From Pseudoteredinibacter isoporae (GTDB lineage Bacteria; Pseudomonadota; Gammaproteobacteria; Pseudomonadales; Cellvibrionaceae), in the NCBI RefSeq assembly GCF_011602085.1, contig NZ_JAAONY010000005.1, positions 1-64,000 of the forward strand: a DNA stretch of 64,000 bases. The letters run 5' to 3'. The notes beneath the pieces are model-generated. The model was not told the origin of the DNA, did no database searches, and saw only the letters and a program-made list of their open reading frames with translations. The position numbers and the translations under genes were made by a program. Shown here in pieces: positions 53,313-63,399 of the stretch. Position 1 is the first letter of the stretch; each line of letters begins with the position of its first letter.

Positions 53313-54938
53313 ATGACTTTGCGTATCAGCCACAGGCTGGGAATACTCGTGGCCATGTCGATAAGCGTCTGTGTCATTATGTCGCTTATGGCTTGGTCCA
53401 AAATTCGTTCTGAAGTCTCTTTCGCGCAAAACCTCAGCAAGCAGCGCCTCGAGCCGGTGTGGATGCTGGAGCACCTCTCGCGCCTTTACAGTCATGACAT
53501 CAGCGATACGGCGCACCAGCTGAGGGCGCAGATGATTTTCTGGCAAGAAGCCGAGGATATTGTTTTAGAAGCGGACAAGCGTATCCATGAAATCTGGCAA
53601 CGTTATGAAAGCCGTCCCTTGAGCGAGGCTGAAAAAAGCCTGCTCGAGGCGCTGAAGCCCGACATTGAGACATCGTTTGCCACCATCGAAGAACTTGAGC
53701 AAAAGGTGGAAGAGAAGTCGAGCTACGAACTGGGCCAGTTCGTCGACATAAAAATGTACGCCGGCCTTAAACCTCTGTATACCGCTCTCGATCGATTAAT
53801 TGCCCAGCAAACCGAATTGGCGCAAGCCGAGCAGGCGGCTGCAGATGAGCGGCTGGCGTCGACCACGCAGCACATCCTGATCTTGTTGGGCTTGTTGATC
53901 GTTTTGCAGCTGGCTCTCAGTTTGTGGTTGAGCCGGAGTATTCTGCGCCCTTTGGCAAGCATGCGCGCTTCCGTATCCGAAATTATCGAAGAGATGAATT
54001 TTTCCCGCCGGGTTTCCGTACATTCCGATTGTGAGTTGGGGCAATTGGGCAATGACGTGAATCGAATGGTTTCGGTGCTGGATGATTTATTGGCCTCATT
54101 GCGGCCAGTCGCTATCACGCTCCAGGATTCAGCAAAGGCCTTAGTGGGGGGCGCCAAAGAAGTTGATCGCCAGGTTGAGCTGCAAAACGGCGAGTTGCAG
54201 GACGTAAATACGGCGGTGGGCTGCGTTTATGAAGCCGGGCAAGATGTTTTGCGAACGGCAGAATCCAGCCATAAGGAAACCCAGGCCGCTGCGGAGGCTG
54301 CCGAGGTGGGCGCTGAACGTTTGCAAAAAACCATCCTCGTCATCAACGAACTGGCAGAACATGTCCAGCGTTCTTCTACAGATATGAGCAAACTTTCCGC
54401 CGGCAGTGAGGCGATTGGCGGTGTGCTCTCGGTGATCAGTGAAATCGCTGAACAAACTAATTTACTGGCGTTAAATGCGGCCATTGAAGCCGCTAGAGCA
54501 GGAGACCAGGGGCGTGGCTTTGCGGTTGTGGCCGATGAGGTTCGCCAGCTGGCCCAGCGCACCGCCAGTTCTACCAACGAAATCCAGGCGATGGTGGAAG
54601 CGATTCAAAAAAGCAGCGAAGAAGTGTCTATGTCATTGGGCGACAGCGTGGAAGCGGCCTCCCAAAGTGTTGAGCAGGCCCGCTCGACGGGTGAAATTAT
54701 TGATGAGATTCTCCAAGGCATCCGTCTGATTCGAGGTCAAAGTCAGGACATTTCTCAGCACTCGAAGCAGCAGATTGATCTGTCGAAATCTCTGAGCGGG
54801 CAAGCTGAAAAACTATCAGAGCTGAGCCAGCAGACGGCAAAATTATCTGAGGATTCTTCGACAGCAAGCGAGGCGGTTTCGGAGATCGCGACGGGTTTGA
54901 GTGAGCAGCTTCGCGCTTACCAGCACTCGACGCACTGA
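53313..54938 (+). CDS. Methyl-accepting chemotaxis protein
   Basis: A 541-aa transmembrane chemoreceptor: TM1 (about 8-28), a helical periplasmic domain (about 30-180) that resembles the four-helix-bundle ligand domain, TM2 (about 187-207), a HAMP region, and the cytoplasmic signalling domain. The hairpin tip [20 protein letters not shown] with [17 protein letters not shown] is intact, so it can control CheA through CheW. The C-terminus ends AYQHSTH without the NWETF-type CheR/CheB tether. I use ATG 53313, which follows AGGGAGGTAGCT; ATG 53286 has no ribosome binding site. The ligand is unknown, and no other chemotaxis gene is close by. Confidence 0.93.
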   Translation: MTLRISHRLGILVAMSISVCVIMSLMAWSKIRSEVSFAQNLSKQRLEPVWMLEHLSRLYSHDISDTAHQLRAQMIFWQEAEDIVLEADKRIHEIWQRYESRPLSEAEKSLLEALKPDIETSFATIEELEQKVEEKSSYELGQFVDIKMYAGLKPLYTALDRLIAQQTELAQAEQAAADERLASTTQHILILLGLLIVLQLALSLWLSRSILRPLASMRASVSEIIEEMNFSRRVSVHSDCELGQLGNDVNRMVSVLDDLLASLRPVAITLQDSAKALVGGAKEVDRQVELQNGELQDVNTAVGCVYEAGQDVLRTAESSHKETQAAAEAAEVGAERLQKTILVINELAEHVQRSSTDMSKLSAGSEAIGGVLSVISEIAEQTNLLALNAAIEAARAGDQGRGFAVVADEVRQLAQRTASSTNEIQAMVEAIQKSSEEVSMSLGDSVEAASQSVEQARSTGEIIDEILQGIRLIRGQSQDISQHSKQQIDLSKSLSGQAEKLSELSQQTAKLSEDSSTASEAVSEIATGLSEQLRAYQHSTH

Positions 54939-54951
54939 GTTTTCGTTCCTA

Positions 54952-54984
54952 TAAAAAAAGCCCGCGAATCGCGGGCTTTTTTTA
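54952..54984. terminator. Bidirectional terminator between convergent genes
   Basis: AAAAAAAGCCCGCG, AAT and CGCGGGCTTTTTTT (approximately) form a GC-rich stem with A and T tracts on its two sides. It serves the chemoreceptor gene and the minus-strand DUF819 gene. Confidence 0.92.
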
Positions 54985-55002
54985 TAGAGTCTGGTAGTCG
55001 AT

Positions 55003-56253
55003 TCAAACCGGCGAGGCGATTTGCATTAACCAGGCACAGAGCATTGCCGCATAGGTGCCGAGTGCATAACCCAATACCGCAAGCAAAACCCCAACCGGTG
55101 CAAGGGAGGGGTGAAAGGCTGCTGCAATAATTGGGGCCGATGCCGCCCCGCCAACATTGGCCTTACTGCCCACGGCTAAAAAGAAAAACGGAGCCCGAAT
55201 CATTCGCGCCATAGTGACCAGCAAGCCAACGTGGATGCACATCCAGATAATACCGACGAGAATCAAACCCGGTTGTTCAACCACTTTCATGATGTCCATT
55301 TTGGTGCCGATGATGACCACAAGAAGGTAAATAAACAGGCTGCCAAACTTCGATGCGCCGGCACCTTCCAGCTTGCTCACTCGGGTGAAACTCAGCAGTA
55401 ATCCGGTAGTGGTTGAAATAATCACGACCCAGAAGAAGTGGCTGGCTAAAATGCTTTCCGAGGTAGCGGGAATGGCCTTAAACATTGGAGACAGAATATC
55501 GCCCAGGAAATGGCACAGACCGACGGTACCGAAGGCAATTGCGAAAATCGCCGTGAGGCGGGGCATATCCAGTTCCAGCTTTTCTCGGCCATGATATTCT
55601 TCAAGACGTTTTTTCACATCTTCAATGGCAGTGGTATCAGCCTTTAGCCAGCGATCAATTTTGCTGCTGTTTGCGGCGCCGTATAACAGGCAAGCCATCC
55701 ATAAATTGGCAACGACAATATCAACCGTGACCATAGCGGAGTAGTTGGCCGGGTTGTACTCATAGAGTTCCAGCATCGCGGCCTGGTTGGCTCCGCCTCC
55801 GATCCAGCTGCCGGCCAGTGTTGCCAGGCCTCGCCAAACCGCTTCAGGCCCGGCGCCACCAACGGTCTCAGGGCTGAAGAAAGACATAATTAGAATGGCC
55901 AGCGGACCACCAATCACAATGCCTACGGTGCCCGTGACAAACATAATGACGGCCTTGTCACCCAATCTCATGATGGCTTTCAAATCGATGCTCAGGGTCA
56001 TCAGAACGAGACTGGCGGGAAGGAAATAATTTTTCGCGATGGTCCATAAATTGGACCCTTCCGAAGAAATAATACCAAAGGTGTTCAGCAAAGAAGGCAG
56101 CAGGTAGCAGACCAGAACCATTGGTACGATGCTGTAAAAGCGTTTCCACTTCGGTCCGGCATTGTAGGCGGTGTGCATAATCAGGCCTAACAACAGCGCC
56201 AGCAAGCCGAAGGCGACGGCATCGTTCGTAATCAGTGGTCCACTCGAATTCAT
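55003..56253 (-). CDS. DUF819 family integral membrane protein
   Basis: A 416-aa protein with about ten to eleven hydrophobic helices, in the DUF819 family (like Bacillus YjcL). Conserved glycine-rich stretches such as GLATLAGSWIGGGANQAAM and KANVGGAASAPIIAAAFHPS suggest a transporter-like two-repeat fold; the biochemical function of this family is not established. I start at ATG 56253, because AGGA is directly before the earlier ATG at 56259 and at a normal distance from this one. It is divergent from the flavin monooxygenase gene, with 415 bases between them, so it may move that pathway's substrate. Confidence 0.85.
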   Translation of the reverse strand: MNSSGPLITNDAVAFGLLALLLGLIMHTAYNAGPKWKRFYSIVPMVLVCYLLPSLLNTFGIISSEGSNLWTIAKNYFLPASLVLMTLSIDLKAIMRLGDKAVIMFVTGTVGIVIGGPLAILIMSFFSPETVGGAGPEAVWRGLATLAGSWIGGGANQAAMLELYEYNPANYSAMVTVDIVVANLWMACLLYGAANSSKIDRWLKADTTAIEDVKKRLEEYHGREKLELDMPRLTAIFAIAFGTVGLCHFLGDILSPMFKAIPATSESILASHFFWVVIISTTTGLLLSFTRVSKLEGAGASKFGSLFIYLLVVIIGTKMDIMKVVEQPGLILVGIIWMCIHVGLLVTMARMIRAPFFFLAVGSKANVGGAASAPIIAAAFHPSLAPVGVLLAVLGYALGTYAAMLCAWLMQIASPV

Positions 56254-56668
56254 AATCATTCCTCGCTTAGTACAGAACCGCTTTGTTGTGGTTTATGGGG
56301 GCCTCCAACGAATAGGGCGGAGTGCACCTCTTGCGATTCCTTTCGCTTATAAACGAAGTGTTGGCCATAAACCTCCGAGATTGGGTCTTGCTGCTTCATG
56401 TTTGGAAGACGGCGAGTGGTCGTTTTCAATGACGATTAAGGCCGTTTAGAGGGCAAGAGCAGCGTTTTTTCGCTAAGAATTCAGCTGTTCAAACACCATT
56501 TGCTCCAAGTAAGTTTGTATTTACTTTCAACAAGAGGCTTGAAAAATAAAGGGGCAAATCCGGTAAATAAATAAACCCCGTACAAAATTATTGATTTACT
56601 TGTAAGGTTTAAATTTAAAGGTTAAATTAACCTTAAATTGAAACAAGATAAAAATAAAGAGGTGAATC
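56254..56668. promoter_or_regulatory. Divergent intergenic control region with a 17-bp palindrome
   Basis: No gene is visible in these 415 bases. The part next to the monooxygenase gene is AT-rich. AAGGTTAA-A-TTAACCTT (56618-56634) is a perfect inverted repeat, 34 bases before the start codon. A similar half site, AAGGTTTAAATT, lies at 56604-56615. A weaker repeat, AAGTAA with TTACTT, lies near 56509-56528. These are typical operator geometries for winged-helix regulators; the regulator at 57928 is the natural candidate. Confidence 0.55.
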
Positions 56669-57781
56669 ATGAGCGCAAACCACTACTTCCATCGCGACCA
56701 CTTTAAGTTGGGCACCTTCTCGGCCAACTGTTCCGGCGGCCTGGCGGTAACCAAGGTACCTGAGCGTTGGGACAACAGCTGGGAAAACAATCTGCAAATG
56801 GCCAAAATGGCCGATGAAGCGGGTTTTGACTTCCTGCTGCCCATCGCACGCTGGATTGGCTATGGTGGCGATACCAACTTCCACGGTAATGTCCTTGAGA
56901 CCGTCACCTGGGCGACGGCTTTGCTGGCACATACCAAGAATATCCACGTCTTTTCCACCATTCACACATCTTGTAACCATCCCGTGGTCCTGGCTAAGCA
57001 AATCGCGACTATGGATCACGTCAGCGGTGGCCGTGCAGGTTTGAACGTGGTTTGTGGTTGGAATCGCCCCGAGTATGAAGCGTTAGGGCAGGAGCTGCCG
57101 GACGATCATGAAACCCGCTATGCCTATGGCCAGGAATGGTTTGATATTGTGAAGCGTCTGTGGCGTGAAAATGACGCCTTCGATTATCACGGTGAGTGGC
57201 ACAAGCTTAAGCAAACCTATTCACTGCCGCACCCGGTTCAAAATAATGTGCCGATCTTTAATGCCGCCGGTTCCTCCCAGGGGCGTGAATTCGCGGTCAA
57301 CAATGCGGACTTTCTCTTTACTCCAGCGATGGATCTGGAAAAAACAGCGGAAGATATCAAAAACATCAAAGCCGCAGGCACCAAAGTAGGGCGCGATGTG
57401 GGTGTGCTCACCTTGTCGTTCTCGGTATGTCGTCCGACAAAGAAAGAAGCCGAGGAATACCACCGCTACTACGCGGAAGAAAATGCCGATTGGGGGGCGG
57501 TCGACAATATCACTCGCATTATGTTTGAAAACGCAGAGTCCTTCCCGAAAGATCAGATTTTGCAAATGAAGCAGGCCATGGCAACCGGTCATGGGGGCTT
57601 CCCTTTGGTGGGTGATCCCGATACCGTTGCCGACGGTCTGGAAGCGCTTCACAATGCCGGCTTTGGTGGCAGCGTACTGGGCTTTGTCGATTACGTGAAA
57701 GAGATGCCTTACTTTATTCAGGAAGTTGTACCTCGCCTGGAACGCAAAGGCATTCGCATGCCCGTGAATACCGACGGTTAG
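56669..57781 (+). CDS. LLM-class flavin-dependent monooxygenase
   Basis: A 370-aa member of the luciferase-like monooxygenase superfamily, which uses reduced flavin from a partner reductase to oxygenate small S-, N- or C-containing substrates. Signatures: an N-terminal LGTFSANCSGGLAV segment, NVLETVTWATALLAHT, HPVVLAKQIATMDHVSGGRAG followed by LNVVCGWNRPEYEALG, and FNAAGSSQGREFAVNNADF. The pattern recalls RutA and SfnG (dimethylsulfone monooxygenase), but the substrate cannot be deduced. AGAGGTGAATC precedes the ATG. No flavin reductase gene is adjacent. A strong terminator follows. Confidence 0.88.
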   Translation: MSANHYFHRDHFKLGTFSANCSGGLAVTKVPERWDNSWENNLQMAKMADEAGFDFLLPIARWIGYGGDTNFHGNVLETVTWATALLAHTKNIHVFSTIHTSCNHPVVLAKQIATMDHVSGGRAGLNVVCGWNRPEYEALGQELPDDHETRYAYGQEWFDIVKRLWRENDAFDYHGEWHKLKQTYSLPHPVQNNVPIFNAAGSSQGREFAVNNADFLFTPAMDLEKTAEDIKNIKAAGTKVGRDVGVLTLSFSVCRPTKKEAEEYHRYYAEENADWGAVDNITRIMFENAESFPKDQILQMKQAMATGHGGFPLVGDPDTVADGLEALHNAGFGGSVLGFVDYVKEMPYFIQEVVPRLERKGIRMPVNTDG

Positions 57782-57851
57782 TTGCATAATGATCAATAAT
57801 GCCAACAGCTCTCCGGAGGAGGGCTGGGCCTAAAAGGTCGAACGATGTGCA

Positions 57852-57888
57852 AAAAAGCACAACAGAAGGTGCCTCTGTTGTGCTTTTT
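57852..57888 (+). terminator. Intrinsic terminator after the LLM monooxygenase gene
   Basis: AGCACAACAGA (57856-57866) and TCTGTTGTGCT (57874-57884) pair perfectly over 11 bp, flanked by A and T tracts. Confidence 0.93.
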
Positions 57889-57927
57889 GGTTATTCTAGG
57901 GCGGTGGTATTTACACTAAGGATGCTA

Positions 57928-58479
57928 ATGAATAATAACAATGAAATAAATCGAGCCAGTAACGAGATATTAGATAAAAAATGGCACCTGGCTACGGATG
58001 CTCACGAGGTCTCTCTGACGGAGTTGGAGTTTGCACTCTTTCGGATCTCCGAGGCATTTGAGCGCTGGCAATCGGATTGCCTTGCCTGTTGTGTAGAAGG
58101 TAATTTCAGTGGCACTGATAATGCCCTGCTGCACATGATTCGCATGCATGATCGCCCCAAAAGTATTTCTGACCTGGCCCGCCTGCTGAATCGCGATGAC
58201 CTTTCCAATTTACAATACAGCCTGCGCAAAATGAGTAAGGCTGGTTTGATTGAAAAAGCGAAAGGCGACAGCAAGAAAGGCGTTACCTATCAAGTGACCG
58301 AGCAGGGGATGGAGGTTACTGACCGCTATGCGCGTTACCGACAGGAATTGTTGTTGAGTCTGACCAATTCCATTGCCGGTTTTGAAAGCAAACTCAATGG
58401 CGCTACCCAGGCATTGAATTTAATGGTCGGTATGTATGATCAAGCCGCTTGTGTTGCCGCTTCCCACAAGGGCAGCTAA
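57928..58479 (+). CDS. Winged-helix transcriptional regulator (MarR-like)
   Basis: A 183-aa protein with a central winged helix (about 65-135; LLHMIRMHDRPKSISDLARL then DLSNLQYSLRKMSKAGLIEK and TYQVTEQGMEVTDRYARYR). This matches MarR-type proteins and related predicted regulators. Flanking helices would form the dimer. I start at ATG 57928, preceded by CTAAGGATGCTA; the open frame extends to 57799, but through the terminator region, so the longer form is unlikely. Its position next to the monooxygenase and DUF819 genes suggests that it controls them. Confidence 0.82.
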   Translation: MNNNNEINRASNEILDKKWHLATDAHEVSLTELEFALFRISEAFERWQSDCLACCVEGNFSGTDNALLHMIRMHDRPKSISDLARLLNRDDLSNLQYSLRKMSKAGLIEKAKGDSKKGVTYQVTEQGMEVTDRYARYRQELLLSLTNSIAGFESKLNGATQALNLMVGMYDQAACVAASHKGS

Positions 58480-58557
58480 CGGCCATTTTTCTCAGACTTA
58501 AGTTGTGGTGTAACGATGATGATGTGTTTCATCGTTACATTGCGATTCCAGTACGTT

Positions 58558-59466
58558 CTAATTTTTTTCAGCGAACAGCTGTTCTTCCAGGCTCAAGCCT
58601 TTCTTCAACTGTTGATACTCGATGCCTTGCTGGGCCAATAGAGCAAGCAGCTTTTGGTCGAAGGTGTTTTCAAAAGCGTCGTAACGAATACTGAGCTGGC
58701 GCGGATTTCGGCTGCTGGCCGATTGGAAAGCTGCCAGCTTATGCAGCTGGTCCTGTACGAGTTGAGCTTGATCACTGCAAAGTTCCAGTTCAATGATCGC
58801 GCGGTTTCCAGTGCTTTGTTCCTGACTCTGATGTTCTCGCAAAATCCCTTGTTCGATATACAAGACACGCTGGCAAAGCTTTTCCAGCTCCGCGATATTG
58901 TGAGAGCTGATGATAAAGGTTTGCTGTTGGGACTGCTGCTCAATGATGTTGCGAATCATGCGTGCATTATTAGGGTCGACACCAGCCGTGGGTTCGTCCA
59001 GCAGCACCAGTTCTGGATTCCCAATCAAGGCCTGGGCAAACAGCACACGTTTGTTCATTCCGTGGCTGAGTTCCTGGGGCTTTTTCGTCAGTGAATCGCC
59101 CAGATCAACCAGTGTTAAAACACGTTCGGCTTCCTGTGTTGCAGCGGCTTTGCTGAATCCTTGCAGGCGGGCCAAAAAGCTCAACTGCTGCACAATATTC
59201 AGTTCTCTGTCGAGTTGAGCATCTTGGGGAAGGCTGCCAAGACGCCCCTGAATGCTCCGGCTATCAATCGGTTCGCCCAGAATGCGAATCTCGCCGCTGC
59301 TGGCCTGAATGTAATTGCAAAGCAAGCTGAAAAAGGTCGTTTTGCCTGCGCCGTTGGGCCCAATTAATGCGATTGGGCTGCCTTTTTCCAGCGTCAAATT
59401 TGTTGGCTTAAGGGCTTCAAACTGTCCAAAACGTTTACTGAGATTTTTGCACTCTAATAGACTCAT
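58558..59466 (-). CDS. ABC transporter ATP-binding protein
   Basis: A 302-aa ATPase of the ABC-2/antibiotic-exporter class. Walker A is GPNGAGKTT (about 36-44), the signature is LSHGMNKRV, and Walker B is LVLLDEPTAGVDP, then a switch histidine (SSHNIAEL). The C-terminal 80 residues are a family-type extension. The ATG at 59466 overlaps the permease stop by four bases (ATGA). The frame is open further upstream within the permease gene, but homologues start near MSLLECKNLSKRF. The exported substrate is unknown. Confidence 0.92.
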   Translation of the reverse strand: MSLLECKNLSKRFGQFEALKPTNLTLEKGSPIALIGPNGAGKTTFFSLLCNYIQASSGEIRILGEPIDSRSIQGRLGSLPQDAQLDRELNIVQQLSFLARLQGFSKAAATQEAERVLTLVDLGDSLTKKPQELSHGMNKRVLFAQALIGNPELVLLDEPTAGVDPNNARMIRNIIEQQSQQQTFIISSHNIAELEKLCQRVLYIEQGILREHQSQEQSTGNRAIIELELCSDQAQLVQDQLHKLAAFQSASSRNPRQLSIRYDAFENTFDQKLLALLAQQGIEYQQLKKGLSLEEQLFAEKN

Positions 59467-60302
59467 ATGTCCTGCCTCCGCCAAAACCACAGAGCAAGCA
59501 GCAACACCCAAGTGGTTTGAATCAGGGGCAGCCCAATGGCTGGCAGGCATTCACTGGCTGAGCATTGGTCCAGAACCGGGCTGTGAGTGCCCGGCAGTAA
59601 ATAATCAAGCAGGCCCAGGGGACTTAAAAAATTGCTGAGAAAAGACAAAGCCCAGCCGGCCAGCAGCAAGCCAATAAAAGCGCAGAGCAACGAGCGTATA
59701 GCGCTCGAACAAAAAAGACCGCTCAACAACATCAAGGCGATGTAGGGCAGTCCCAGACAAAACAGTAGCAGGCACATCACGATCGCGGCTCCCAGACTGG
59801 CTTCTACAGTGCCGGATTGTCTGAAGAGGGTGAGTGCCAGAGTGCTGAAAACGGCAATGCCCACAAGGCTGGCAAGAATCGCGGCTTTCGCCAGGCAACG
59901 CCCAAGCACAATGCTTAATCGATGACTGCGGGCTTGCCAAAAGCGTAAGCGTCTCGCCTCACGGTCCTGAATTAACATGTCCGCGCTAAGCAACATAACC
60001 AAAGGTGCAAGAAAAAGTTCAAGAATGTACCAGCAAATGGCTAGCTCATAGCTCGGCCAGTCAAAACGCTGCAACAGTTCAAGTCGATGCAATATCAGTT
60101 GGCTAAGACCGTTTTCTTCCCCTTCTTCGATAAGGCGTGTGCTGGCGAGAATGACATAGCGCAGTACCAATCCCCAGGCCAGTACAAAACTGCCACCAAA
60201 CAGCAGCCACTTTAAACTGCTGAAGCGTCGTTTGAGTTCATAGCTGGCATGCAGAAAACAGGCACGCAAAAAACTTGGAGGGGCGTGTAGCGTATTCAAC
60301 AC
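59463..60302 (-). CDS. ABC-2 type transporter permease
   Basis: A 279-aa membrane protein with about six hydrophobic helices (near 33-52, 88-106, 132-155, 166-195, 200-220 and 255-272). The segment after the second helix (ADMLIQDREARRLRFWQARS) is typical of ABC-2 permeases. It starts with GTG at 60302 behind AAGGAACT. It is the partner of the ATPase gene, to which it is coupled. It lies 65 bases after dxs on the same strand and may share its transcript. Confidence 0.87.
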   Translation of the reverse strand: MLNTLHAPPSFLRACFLHASYELKRRFSSLKWLLFGGSFVLAWGLVLRYVILASTRLIEEGEENGLSQLILHRLELLQRFDWPSYELAICWYILELFLAPLVMLLSADMLIQDREARRLRFWQARSHRLSIVLGRCLAKAAILASLVGIAVFSTLALTLFRQSGTVEASLGAAIVMCLLLFCLGLPYIALMLLSGLFCSSAIRSLLCAFIGLLLAGWALSFLSNFLSPLGLLDYLLPGTHSPVLDQCSASECLPAIGLPLIQTTWVLLLALWFWRRQDI

Positions 60303-60367
60303 AGTTCCTTGTTGTTTGTTTTATTGCCCGCTTGGTTTGGTTGTTTCAGCCGTCTTTTAGTTATGAC

Positions 60368-62320
60368 TCAGGCCAGATTGCGGGGCTTATTATCGTGTTG
60401 TTCTTTGTGGTTCAGTTCAGCCCAGCGTTGCTCAATGGATTGACGAATGCCGTCGGCGTCCAATTGTTCAACCTGCAACAACTGTTGCGGCTTGCCGTGC
60501 TCCACATAGCGGTCATCCAGACCGAGTTGCAGCACAGGAATATTCAAACCTTTGCTGTTCAAGAATTCGGTAACTGCGCTGCCGGCACCACCGGCTATGG
60601 CATTTTCTTCAACGGTGACCAGCATCTCATGCTGCTCGGCCATTTTTAATACCAGTTCTTCATCAATGGGTTTTACCCAGCGCATATCACAAATGCTGGC
60701 ATCCAGTTCGAGAGCGGCTTCTTTCACCGCCTGCAAGCGGGTACCAAAGTTCAGAATCGCAATGCTGTTGTTTTTACTGCGACTGATCTGAACGCCTTTG
60801 CCAATGGTCACTGTACCGAGGTCTTGTTCAATGGCTACGCCAATACCTGCACCGCGAGGATAACGAACCGCCGAAGGGCCTTCATATTGATAGGCACTGC
60901 TCAGCAATTTGCGACATTCGTTTTCATCCGACGGTGCGGCAATCACCAGGTTGGGAATGCAGCGCATAAACGTTAAATCAAAACTGCCCGCGTGAGTCGG
61001 ACCATCTTCGCCCACCAGACCGGCGCGGTCGATGGCGAAGGTTACGTCCAGATTTTGCAAGGCCACGTCGTGAATTAATTGATCGTAAGCGCGCTGTAAA
61101 AAAGTGGAGTAGATGGCAACAACCGGCTTTTGGCCTTCACAGGCAATACCGGCCGCCAGAGTGACCGCATGTTGTTCGGCAATGGCGACGTCGTGAAAAC
61201 GCTCGCTGTATTCCTGTGAAAATTTCACCATGCCCGAGCCTTCGCACATAGCTGGCGTAATACCGATCAGGCGTTCATCTTCGGCGGCTTGGTCGCAGAG
61301 CCAGGCGCCGAACACGTCCTGATACTTGGGCGCTTTGGGTGTTGCGCTTACCGGCGCAGTGCTGGGCGCTTCAATTTTATTCAGCGCGTGATAACCCACG
61401 GGGTCTTCTTCGGCAGGGCTAAAACCTTTACCTTTTTGGGTAACGATATGGAGAAGCTTAGGGCCTTCTATTTCGCGCAGATTACGCAAATCGTGAACCA
61501 GGCGCGGCAGATCGTGACCATCAATCGGGCCAATGTAATTAAAACCCAGCTCTTCAAACAAGGTGCCCGGTGACACCATGCCTTTCATATGTTCTTCGGT
61601 GCGGCGGGCAAACTCCCAGGCCTGGGGAATGGCGCTCAACACTTTTTTGCTGCCGGCGCGCATTTGGTTGTAGGTTTTGCTGGCCCAGATTCTTGAGAAA
61701 TAGGTTGCGAGGCCGCCGACGTTTTTACTGATCGACATATTGTTATCGTTCAGTACCACCAGCATATCGGTTTCGGTGTGTGCGGCGTGGTTCAGTGCTT
61801 CGAAGGCCATGCCGGCCGTCATCGCGCCGTCGCCGATAATCGCTACCGCTTTGCGACGTTGTTCCGGATCCTGATCGTTCTGGAGGGCTTCCTGTTCTGC
61901 ACCCAGAGCCATACCGAGAGCGGCGCTGATGGATGTACTGGAGTGGCCCACGCCAAAGGTATCGAATTCGCTTTCTTCCCGTTTCGGGAAACCGGCCAAA
62001 CCACCCAGCTGACGAATGCTCGCCATCTCTTCGCGACGACCGGTGAGAATCTTATGGGGATAAGTCTGGTGGCCCACATCCCACACCAGGCGATCGTCGG
62101 GCGTGTTGTAGATGTAGTGCAGGGCGATGGTCAGTTCGACAACACCCAGCCCCGCACCAAAATGCCCGCCGGTTTTACCGACGCTGTACAAAAGAAACTC
62201 GCGCAATTGCAGGGCCAGTTCCGGCAGCTGATCTTCATCGAGCTGGCGCAATTGTTCTGGCGAATCAACGCTGTCCAATAAGGGCGTTGAAGGCCGCTCT
62301 AGGGGGATTTCTTTAAACAT
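60368..62320 (-). CDS. dxs: 1-deoxy-D-xylulose-5-phosphate synthase
   Basis: Dxs condenses pyruvate and glyceraldehyde 3-phosphate in a thiamine-diphosphate reaction, the first step of the MEP isoprenoid pathway. The 650-aa protein has the thiamine-binding motif [15 protein letters not shown] with NDNNMSIS, the central transketolase domain ([20 protein letters not shown]) and the C-terminal domain with [11 protein letters not shown]. The length fits the family. It follows ispA on the same strand with a 158-base gap. Confidence 0.97.
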   Translation of the reverse strand: MFKEIPLERPSTPLLDSVDSPEQLRQLDEDQLPELALQLREFLLYSVGKTGGHFGAGLGVVELTIALHYIYNTPDDRLVWDVGHQTYPHKILTGRREEMASIRQLGGLAGFPKREESEFDTFGVGHSSTSISAALGMALGAEQEALQNDQDPEQRRKAVAIIGDGAMTAGMAFEALNHAAHTETDMLVVLNDNNMSISKNVGGLATYFSRIWASKTYNQMRAGSKKVLSAIPQAWEFARRTEEHMKGMVSPGTLFEELGFNYIGPIDGHDLPRLVHDLRNLREIEGPKLLHIVTQKGKGFSPAEEDPVGYHALNKIEAPSTAPVSATPKAPKYQDVFGAWLCDQAAEDERLIGITPAMCEGSGMVKFSQEYSERFHDVAIAEQHAVTLAAGIACEGQKPVVAIYSTFLQRAYDQLIHDVALQNLDVTFAIDRAGLVGEDGPTHAGSFDLTFMRCIPNLVIAAPSDENECRKLLSSAYQYEGPSAVRYPRGAGIGVAIEQDLGTVTIGKGVQISRSKNNSIAILNFGTRLQAVKEAALELDASICDMRWVKPIDEELVLKMAEQHEMLVTVEENAIAGGAGSAVTEFLNSKGLNIPVLQLGLDDRYVEHGKPQQLLQVEQLDADGIRQSIEQRWAELNHKEQHDNKPRNLA

Positions 62321-62478
62321 TCAGTACAGGGTCTCTAGGTTGCTGGGCAACCACATCGTCAAGCTATCAGGGTTGTCACGGCCAAGCCTTATTTGAGCTG
62401 GCGCGGAGGATCGCCCATTGTATTCGGCCAGGCCCGGCAAAGCAAAGCGCGGTCGCCCTTTATTAGACGATCAGGCGA
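62321..62478 (-). other. ispA-dxs intergenic spacer
   Basis: A 158-base gap with no supported gene. It may hold the dxs promoter, but I did not find a convincing one. Confidence 0.4.
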
Positions 62479-63372
62479 TCAATGTGCTCTCTGCACTATA
62501 TAGTCGGCCAGGGCTCTCAGGGCCAGGGCTTCGGGGCCAAAGGCCGCCAGTGCCTGATGGGCATCCTGGCGCAATTGCTCGGCCTTGGTTTTGGCCGCAT
62601 CCAGGCCCAGCAGGGAGACGTAGGTGGGTTTGTTGAGTTCCTCATCCGCGCCCTGTTGCTTGCCCAGGGTGGCGGTATCGGCGGTGACATCCAGAATGTC
62701 GTCCTGGACCTGAAAGGCCAGTCCGATGGCGTCGGCGTAGTCGTCAAGCGCGCGCAGCTGATCTGGCTGGCTGCGCCCGGAGGCAATGGCGCCCATGCGG
62801 ATGGCTGCACGGATGATTCGGCCGGTTTTCAGCTGATGCATCTGTTCTAACTGGGCCAGACTGATGCGCTGATTGACCGAGGCCAGATCAATGGCCTGGC
62901 CCGCCACCATGCCGGCGGCACCGGCGGCACTGGCCAGTTCCTGAATCAGTTGTAGTTTGATCTTGTCCGGGCAGTTGGGCAACTCGGCCAGCTCGCTGAA
63001 CGCCTGGCTCTGCAGGGCATCTCCGGCCAGGATGGCGGTGGCTTCATCAAAGGCGATATGGCAAGTGGGCAGTCCGCGTCGGAGCTTGTCGTCGTCCATG
63101 GCAGGCAAATCATCATGAACCAGGCTGTAAGCGTGCATCATCTCAATAGCCGCCGCTGCGCTGTCGACGGCCGGGCTGGCGCTGTTGCCGCAAGCTTCGG
63201 CACCGGCCATAACCAGCAGAGGTCGCACACGCTTACCGCCATTGGTGGCACTGTAGGACATGGCTTCCAGCAGGCGCTTCTGGGGGCAATGGCTCTTCGT
63301 CAGAGCCTTGGCGATGGCTGAATCAGCACGTTCGCGGCACTGCTGCACATAGGCGGGGAAATCAAAGCTCAC
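62479..63372 (-). CDS. ispA: (2E,6E)-farnesyl diphosphate synthase
   Basis: IspA condenses IPP with DMAPP and GPP to make farnesyl diphosphate for quinones, undecaprenyl phosphate and other lipids. The 297-aa protein has the first aspartate-rich motif DDLPAMDDD (about 91-99) and the second DDILD (about 226-230), with GGKRVRPLL and LAGDAL. It starts with GTG at 63372. It sits between xseB and dxs, the common proteobacterial order, which places two isoprenoid steps together. Confidence 0.96.
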   Translation of the reverse strand: MSFDFPAYVQQCRERADSAIAKALTKSHCPQKRLLEAMSYSATNGGKRVRPLLVMAGAEACGNSASPAVDSAAAAIEMMHAYSLVHDDLPAMDDDKLRRGLPTCHIAFDEATAILAGDALQSQAFSELAELPNCPDKIKLQLIQELASAAGAAGMVAGQAIDLASVNQRISLAQLEQMHQLKTGRIIRAAIRMGAIASGRSQPDQLRALDDYADAIGLAFQVQDDILDVTADTATLGKQQGADEELNKPTYVSLLGLDAAKTKAEQLRQDAHQALAAFGPEALALRALADYIVQRAH

Positions 63373-63399
63373 GGTAGGGGTACCTTATTCAGCGAGTAA

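Noticed and set aside
57799..57927. Upstream extension of the winged-helix regulator gene
   Set aside because: The extra 43 residues are encoded through the terminator of the monooxygenase gene and lack a ribosome binding site. ATG 57928 has one.
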